This document shows positions 4,670-5,573 of a stretch of 5,573 nt of DNA, piece by piece. Position 1 is the first letter of the stretch. Every line of letters starts with the position of its first letter. The stretch lies in assembly GCA_016206945.1 (NCBI GenBank), contig JACQQP010000083.1, positions 1 through 5,573 of the forward strand. The letters run 5' to 3'. The notes under the pieces were generated by a model. The model was not told the DNA's origin. It did no database searches and saw nothing but the letters and a program-made list of their open reading frames with translations. The position numbers and the translations under genes are program-made. Origin of the DNA: Candidatus Omnitrophota bacterium (GTDB lineage: Bacteria > Omnitrophota > Omnitrophia > Omnitrophales > Danuiimicrobiaceae).

Positions 4670-5573
4670 ATGAATGAAAAACGCCGCGTGGTCATTACGG
4701 GAATCGGTGTGATTGCCTCCAATGGGATCGGAAAGCAAGCCTTTTGGGAAGCCATTAAGAGCGGCAAATCTGGCGTTTCCACCATTACCTCCTTTGACCC
4801 GTCTTGTTTTGCGACGCATTTTGCAGGGGAAATCAAGAGCTTTACGCCTGAGGAGTATGTTCCTAAAAAAAACTTAAGGCGGATGGACCGCACGAGCCAG
4901 CTAGCGGTAGCCGCCGCAAAGATGGCGGTTCAAGATGCCGACTTAGACCCTCGCTCGAATGGTAGGGACCGTACGGGTGTCATGATTGGAACGGCGATGG
5001 CAGGTCATGGCTACATTATGAAGCATTACGAGGAGTTTTTGAAAACGGGACCCTCACGCGTAAGCCCTTTTATTGCGTTGGCTTCTTTTCCGGATGCTTG
5101 TGCGAGCCAAGTTTCAATCGAACTTGGTGTAACCGGCCCCAGTTTTTCAATTGCGACGGCCTGCTCTTCCGCTTCTGATGCCATTGGTTATGCTTGGGAA
5201 GCCATCCGAAGTAATACCGTTGACTTTATCATCATGGGCGGGGCTGAAGCAGGAATTTATCCAGGCGTTTTGGCTGCCTTTTGTGCTGCTCGGGCACTGT
5301 CCACGCGGAATGCAGAACCGGAGAAGGCCTGTCGTCCTTTTAATTTAGACCGCGACGGATTTGTCTTAGGTGAAGGCGCTGGCATGTTGGTGCTTGAGGA
5401 ATATGAGCACGCCTGCAGGCGCGGAGCACACATTTACGCTGAAATTTTAGGACATGGAATGACGTGCGATGCTTATCATATGACGAGTCCCGATCCCGAA
5501 GGAAAGGAAGCGATCCGAGCCATGGAGATTGCGATGAGGAATGCTCAAGTCGGTCCTGACGATATCGACTATA
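4670..5573 (+). CDS. fabF: 3-oxoacyl-[ACP] synthase, FabF (KAS II) type, N-terminal 301 codons (3' end outside window)
   Basis: Condensing enzyme of type II fatty-acid synthesis: it extends acyl chains by decarboxylative Claisen condensation with malonyl-ACP in the cytoplasm. The N-terminus RRVVITGIGVIASNGIG is typical of thiolase-fold ketoacyl synthases, and numbering tracks E. coli FabF closely: the nucleophile is Cys165 in TACSSASDAIG, followed by MGGAEAG, ACRPFNLDRDGFVLGEGAG (about 219-237) and MLVLEE. The two catalytic histidines and the Lys of the C-terminal half lie beyond base 5573. The sequence after the Cys (SSASDAIG) differs from the ATGTHAIG of E. coli FabF and resembles some other FabF-like synthases, so a specialised ketoacyl synthase cannot be excluded. 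AAGGAAG (4651-4657) lies 12 bases before ATG 4670 and directly abuts the terminator T run, so no promoter fits between terminator and gene. Confidence 0.9.
   Translation, partial: MNEKRRVVITGIGVIASNGIGKQAFWEAIKSGKSGVSTITSFDPSCFATHFAGEIKSFTPEEYVPKKNLRRMDRTSQLAVAAAKMAVQDADLDPRSNGRDRTGVMIGTAMAGHGYIMKHYEEFLKTGPSRVSPFIALASFPDACASQVSIELGVTGPSFSIATACSSASDAIGYAWEAIRSNTVDFIIMGGAEAGIYPGVLAAFCAARALSTRNAEPEKACRPFNLDRDGFVLGEGAGMLVLEEYEHACRRGAHIYAEILGHGMTCDAYHMTSPDPEGKEAIRAMEIAMRNAQVGPDDIDY

Overview
The window reads as a bacterial chromosome segment, all genes on the + strand, standard code (TGA used as stop), mid-range G+C. The gene set (aromatic amino-acid biosynthesis, six-domain ribosomal protein S1, FabF-type ketoacyl synthase) suggests a Gram-negative-type or candidate-phylum bacterium; an Omnitrophota-like lineage is a guess from gene order only, and no marker in the window settles taxonomy.

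Layout: (1) 1-282, the C-terminal end of a HisC-type aminotransferase; (2) 286-412, palindromic element A, filling the hisC-aroF gap; (3) 408-1424, aroF, a type I-beta DAHP synthase with an N-terminal regulatory domain; (4) 1425-1742, about 320 bases with no convincing gene, containing a 242-base block bounded by long inverted repeats and a perfect 13-bp hairpin; (5) 1743-2002, palindromic elements B and C in tandem, running straight into (6) tyrA, 1999-2844; (7) a probable terminator, then (8) rpsA, 2992-4581; (9) a strong intrinsic terminator at 4615-4650; (10) the first 301 codons of a fabF-type gene, running off the end.

HisC-like aminotransferase, DAHP synthase and prephenate dehydrogenase belong to one pathway: AroF makes the first shikimate-pathway intermediate, TyrA commits prephenate to tyrosine, and HisC-family enzymes can transaminate aromatic keto acids. 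RpsA and FabF are housekeeping genes behind separate terminators.

The most notable content is the family of three palindromic elements (A, B, C; cores of 117, 123 and 123 bases). Each begins CCCA.. and ends ..TGGG, with complementary ends, encloses two strong hairpins separated by an AU-rich linker, and ends exactly at a start codon, so that its right arm supplies the Shine-Dalgarno sequence (AGGTGG or AGGTGA, 4 bases before ATG). The left arm can pair with this Shine-Dalgarno and with the first two bases of the ATG. Each element is flanked by ATGAT-like pentamers, and each carries a short open frame that starts in the left pentamer; in B and C it ends in an ATGA overlap with the next start codon. 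Deleting element A plus one ATGAT restores a normal hisC-aroF junction with its own Shine-Dalgarno. Two readings compete: a mobile palindromic repeat that lands on start codons while keeping the gene translatable, or a conserved cis-acting leader RNA with coupled leader peptides. Both may apply (an insertion turned into a regulator).
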